A stretch of DNA of 64,000 nt from Xiphophorus maculatus. Taxonomy: Eukaryota > Chordata > Actinopteri > Cyprinodontiformes > Poeciliidae. Below are positions 55,440 through 64,000 of this stretch, one piece after another; the first letter of the stretch is position 1; each line of letters begins with the position of its first letter. A program made the position numbers and the translations under genes. The stretch spans positions 1,148,272-1,212,271 of the forward strand of contig NC_036446.1 of NCBI RefSeq assembly GCF_002775205.1, written 5' to 3'. The notes beneath the pieces were generated by a model. The model was not told the origin of the DNA. It saw nothing but the letters and a program-made list of their open reading frames with translations, and searched no databases.

Positions 55440-56680
55440 TTAAGCAATGCCTCATATTGAGGATTCTTGTGACAGTGGACATGGGAACTTCCCTTCAACA
55501 GGAAGACTTTCCAAATAGCTTACCCTGGAGGGGGAACATAAAGCCCTGTGGCCCGCCAAGCTTTTAAGACATTGAGAAACCTGGACATCTGTCTATATTT
55601 CTTAGTTGTCTTCGGGCTGCTCTTGGTCCGATCCCTCACCTAGGAGCTGTTTGACACAGCAGACCCGACCCAGAGGCATGGAGCCTTTGACAGCTCCTAG
55701 GATCTGTGGGACACTCAAACCCCTCCACCACGATAAGGTGGCAGCCCACAGAGGGGAAAAATAAAACCGGAAGCAAAAAAAGGATCAAACCAAAAGACAG
55801 AGAAGACCAAAAGCAAAGCACAACCAAAACCAAGACTTGAATTGACCCAAGACTAGACAATGCGAAACAAAAAGCGAAACAAGACTGGAAACAAAAAAGG
55901 ACAAGAGGAAGGGTACACACTGGACAGATCACCAATCGCTCACTTGGCTGATTTTGTTTTGTTGTTTTTTTTTTTTGTTACCAAACTCACTTTTGGTATG
56001 CCCTAAGTAATATTTTTACCAAAAGGGATTTTGGCAACAAAAAAAAAGAAGGAAAAAAAATCAGCCAAGTGAGCGATTGGTGATCTGTCCAGTGTGTACC
56101 CTTCCTCTTGCCCTTTGACCCCTGGAGATGGGTACCAGCACCCCTCTGAACCTGAAGTGTTCTAGATGAAGTATGGATGGAAATACAAATCCGTTCTGGT
56201 AAAAAGTGATTTACACTTACTCTGCTGCCAGCTGGAGAGGAAGTGCTTTAGAGTCTACCACAAAATATTAAAACGCCTGAAATAATTTAATAAAAACAGC
56301 CATAAAAACTTGTAAATTGGAGGCCAGGCTTCAGTTTTCTCTGCATTTATGTAATATGTAATATAGTTTCAGTATCAGATACTGAAAGCTGAGGTTGTTC
56401 TGGAAAAAAGAGCAAAAATACAGACTCCATGCACATTTTTTGAGAATTTTTCAGCCATAAAAAAAAAGAAAAATACCAGGCGGCCCAGTTACAATTATGG
56501 TCACAACAGAAAGAATTTCCAAAAAGAATAACTTTCTTTTAACTTCCAAACAAACTCAACGCTGAACCATTTATTTACATTTTATAAAAGTAAGTTTAAT
56601 CAATGCCTCCTATTGGGGATCAATGTGGTGACAGTGAGAAAAAATTCCCTTTAACAGGAAAACTTTCCAAAAATTAGTGA
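55440..56680. repeat. Pair of direct repeats about 1.15 kb apart
   Basis: The block near 55,440-55,530 (GCAATGCCTCATATTGAGGA, CTTCCCTTCAACAGGAAGAC) recurs diverged at 56,595-56,680 (TCAATGCCTCCTATTGGGGA, TTCCCTTTAACAGGAAAACT). Between them lies the palindrome at 55,899-56,112. This may be one composite retroelement or two insertions. Confidence 0.55.
55899..56112. repeat. Long near-perfect inverted repeat (hairpin)
   Basis: Arms of about 60 bp (55,899-55,960 and 56,053-56,112) are almost identical in inverted sense, including GGAAGGGTACACACTGGACA, AGATCACCAATCGCTCACTT and GGCTGATTTT. A spacer of about 90 bp contains T-rich and A-rich runs that can extend the stem. It can form a large cruciform or RNA hairpin. 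Confidence 0.85.
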
Positions 56681-58099
56681 TATATATTATCACTAATATA
56701 TAGCTATGCTATGAAGTTTTATTATAGTAATTTACTAAGCTGAGTTCCTTCCTGCAGAAGGAAGAAGCAAGAACCCTGTGATTTGGTCAGATGAGATAAG
56801 ACAGTTTATGTTTAGCCCATTTAAAATAAGCTCTGGATCATGTATAAGAAGTAACTGACCGCAGCGTCCAGACGATGCAAAGGCAGGCGGGGGAAGAGGT
56901 GAGCTAGAAAATTTGATGCAGGAGAGTTTCTTCAAAGAGACAAGGAGTGACCAGAGATGGATGACGTGACTGGAAGGGGAAGAAAATTCACCCTGAACTG
57001 AATTTATTTAGTACTTTTTATGTGACACTGATGTTGTTTATCTTCCTGTTATACTCAGATTTGGTCATTTTTAATGTGTTTCTGCTGGTTTTCTGTCTGT
57101 CTTTCTCTTTTTAACTTCTCTAAAGCACTTTGTGTTTCACCTGGCTGGATGAAATGTGCTTCATAAATATAGTTTTTGATTCTTCACATGAGAAGATGAA
57201 AACTGACTGGTTTAGATCACAATCTCCTGTAAAACCAACGCAAATGTGATTCTTGACATATAATTTAAAGATGATCACCGTATCTCACTGTTTAAACATG
57301 CATCACATCTACAGTCCTATTAACTCTGTTCATAACAATGTGTTTGTATAAACGTCTAAAGAACAAAGTTAGTGTAAATGAAAAAAACAAAAACAATTCT
57401 GACTTTAATCTACTTCTGATTCTGTGTCAATATGTCAAAATCCAAACATTCTTAAGTCTATGTCAATTATGTTATCAGTATATAAATGATCACATAACTG
57501 TTTTTCCTTGTTGCAGGATTTGTAAACCTGAACTTCATCCACACAGAAAGATTGTCCCAAATTTGCTGCGTATACTTAACTTTTAAGACTAGATTTGCTT
57601 GATAGTTTTTGTTTGTGATCCTCTTCTATAAAACTTCAGACTCTGAGGAATCTGTGCTGAGCTGTTTACCCTCAGATTCAAACACTAACAGAGACACAAA
57701 CTCGTCCTGCTGCCTGGAATGCTGCAGGTCGGAGACACTCCTGCTTCTCTCAGGGGGCGGGGCCAAATGACGCGTCACAGTGACATCACTGACAGCAGAT
57801 TTACATTTTCTAAGATCAGCGAAACCTGGAAAAACTCAGAGCAGGTAATTCTGGATGTAATATTAGACCTGTTAGTCAGACAGCTGGGAACTGATGGGAA
57901 CGAGAAATATAAAATTTATTTCTGTCCCCAGATGATTAATCTAATGAAAACATAAAATAAATGAATAAAAAAAAATGACAATAAGGTCAGAAGTCATGAT
58001 TGGTCAAACTAATCCTTTAACACCTGAGATGGAAGTGGCTCTCAGTAAAAAGCTCCAGTTCCTTCAGGCTGACATCACTTGATGCAGAACAGCCAGATG

Positions 58100-58252
58100 A
58101 GCTGCATTCCTCAGCTTCACTCCTCCTTCTCTTTCTCCTCCTCCTCCTCTTTCCTGGATGAAGTTTGTGTTTGAATGTTTTGGTCGCATTCATTCATCCG
58201 TCCAGCCATCCTCCACTCAGAACCTGAAGCACAGAGAAGATTGAACGGGAAG
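58100..58252 (+). other. rassf7: Probable non-coding first exon of rassf7
   Basis: GAACGGGAAG is followed by a consensus donor GTGAGTGT at 58,253. The region before it is pyrimidine-rich (CTCCTCCTCCTCCTC) with no TATA. The 3' edge is well supported by its pairing with the acceptor at 59,487-59,488. The 5' edge is a guess. Confidence 0.5.
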
Positions 58253-59520
58253 GTGAGTGTCGGCTCCGATTTCCTCTGATAGGAAGAAATAATTATTGAG
58301 CTTTTTGTCTGTAACTTTAAACTTTTTACATAAAACAGGTGAGTTTGTATTTATTACAATACTAAGAAAAGAATCAGATAAAACATTTATGAGTTAATGT
58401 GTGTCTTGTGCTTGATGAGCGCTGAGTTTGTTTTCTGGACCGTATAATTGTTATTATTTCTATTCATTTAAATGAATTGTCGCTAATTCATTTATTTCAC
58501 ATAGAAAATCTGGATAAAAATATATAAAAAAATAAAACTGTTATTCTGCATTAAATTTGACATATTTTTCTAATATGCAAAAATATAGAAACTACTAAAA
58601 CACTGCATTTCAAATGTAAGGAAGTAAAGTTAATGTTTTTATTTGACTGCCTACTTTTTATTTGAAGGTGGATAGAAGCTCAACAACATAAAATCATGAA
58701 ACATTAAAAAACAACAAAATAACTTTTTTATAATTGTAAAGTTTCAGTTTTTGACCATTTAAAATCACTGAGCTGCTTGTTGAGGGGCAGAAAATATTTT
58801 CAAAACCAGCTTTAAATCCTTAAATGAACAGAAAATAGAACCACTTGTGAATAAATAGAGCAGGTTTCCATCAGTGGGTGTTGATTGCAGCTCTGAATGA
58901 AGGTGATACCGACGTGAAGCAGAGTAAACAGAGACTGGAAGTATGTGAGGCGGAGCCTGAACCTGCAGGAATGTCGGCGCGTTCTGCAGCATTCCTGCCT
59001 TCAGCAGAAACCTGCAGACATGTGACTGCTGTTCAACAGGGGAAACACTTTATGTCTGAGAAACTACCTGCAGAGAGCAGGCAGGAAGGTTTTATTGGCA
59101 GCAGGATTAAATAAAATGGGTCAAAGGTGATTATGGAGCTCCTTTAATGACATAAATATATAAATCTGTTATCAGTTATAGTTGTGGCTCCAAACTCAGA
59201 TCAGATGCTGTGAGGTGTGATAAGCTTTGAAATGTGTCTAAATCCTGGAGATGATGTGTAAAAACACTGAGCTGATGCTGGTTTTCTGATATCAGGCACA
59301 TTACTGACAATGATCTGTCCAGTTTCAGATTTAGGTTTATTGTTTTATAGTAAAATTACTACAGTGAATCTGTGTTTGTTACATGTAGTAACAGGCATTT
59401 TCAAATGAACTGATCATTTATTTAACATTTTACTGTTTTCTGTTGCTTTAATGTGTATATTTATTGGCCTGGATGCCATGTTCTGCAGGTCACGGTCGGG
59501 TCGGGTCGGGTCGGGTCAGG

Positions 59521-63930
<4,410 letters not shown>

Positions 63931-63987
63931 CGGCGGCCGGAGCATCAGTAGGTTAGCTACACACAGACCTGATTGGTTTTACTGAGT

Positions 63988-63993
63988 ATTAAA
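63988..63993 (+). terminator. Candidate poly(A) signal of rassf7 (ATTAAA)
   Basis: It lies 58 nt past the stop codon, close to the window end. Other signals may lie beyond the window. Confidence 0.45.
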
Positions 63994-64000
63994 CTCTTTT

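Larger units (their letters stand above)
54154..58099. other. Intergenic region between crystallin and rassf7
   Basis: No exon is recognised. Besides the repeats listed separately it holds a transposon-like end, GGGGCGATTCTAGGATC, near 54,371. Bases 55,560-55,760 include GGTCCGATCCCTCACCTAGG and CACCACGATAAGGTGGCAGC, phrases I recognise from widespread fish interspersed repeats, probably non-LTR retrotransposon ends. Bases 56,900-57,700 are AT-rich with nothing clear. Bases 57,700-57,860 are GC-richer and could be rassf7 upstream control DNA. Confidence 0.5.

Overview
This looks like nuclear DNA of a teleost fish, probably a percomorph. All five protein-coding genes are split by spliceosomal introns, and the proteins match vertebrate families at close to human length. 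Non-coding DNA makes up most of the window and is full of fish-type repeats: a tRNA-derived SINE, L2-like LINE tails, Tc1 relics, hAT-like and other inverted-repeat MITEs, and long micro- and minisatellites. Nothing bacterial or viral was recognised. The heavy use of GGTTCTG/CAGAACC words in non-coding DNA hints at a cyprinodontiform-like genome, but that is only an impression.

Layout. Bases 1-24,000 are a gene-poor stretch in which I find no convincing exon. dis3l (exoribonuclease of the cytoplasmic exosome) runs on + from 24,025 to 36,065 in 18 coding exons. tipin (Timeless-interacting protein) runs on - from 39,069 to 36,490 in seven coding exons and meets dis3l tail to tail. lctl (lactase-like/gamma-Klotho) runs on - from 49,375 to 41,149 in 13 exons. 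A six-exon beta-type crystallin gene, probably crybgx, runs on + from 51,225 to 54,091. A RASSF7-type gene runs on + from 59,521 to 63,930 in four coding exons, with a non-coding exon near 58,252.

I joined the exons by hand using GT/AG sites, phase and family similarity. All five reading frames close: 1049, 300, 565, 207 and 380 residues.

The genes do not form an operon-like unit. dis3l and tipin share a very short 3' region with opposed poly(A) signals. lctl, whose mammalian orthologue is lens-expressed, and the crystallin are head to head across 1.85 kb that contains a CTCF-like motif and a TATA promoter, so they may share lens control.

The most unusual features are in introns. A (TG)20 tract directly abuts the 3' splice site of dis3l exon 4. 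A 22-bp tandem repeat at the end of dis3l exon 14 has multiplied the exon edge and its 5' splice site to five copies. One rassf7 intron consists almost wholly of an antisense L2-like tail. No unmistakably new multi-gene system was found.
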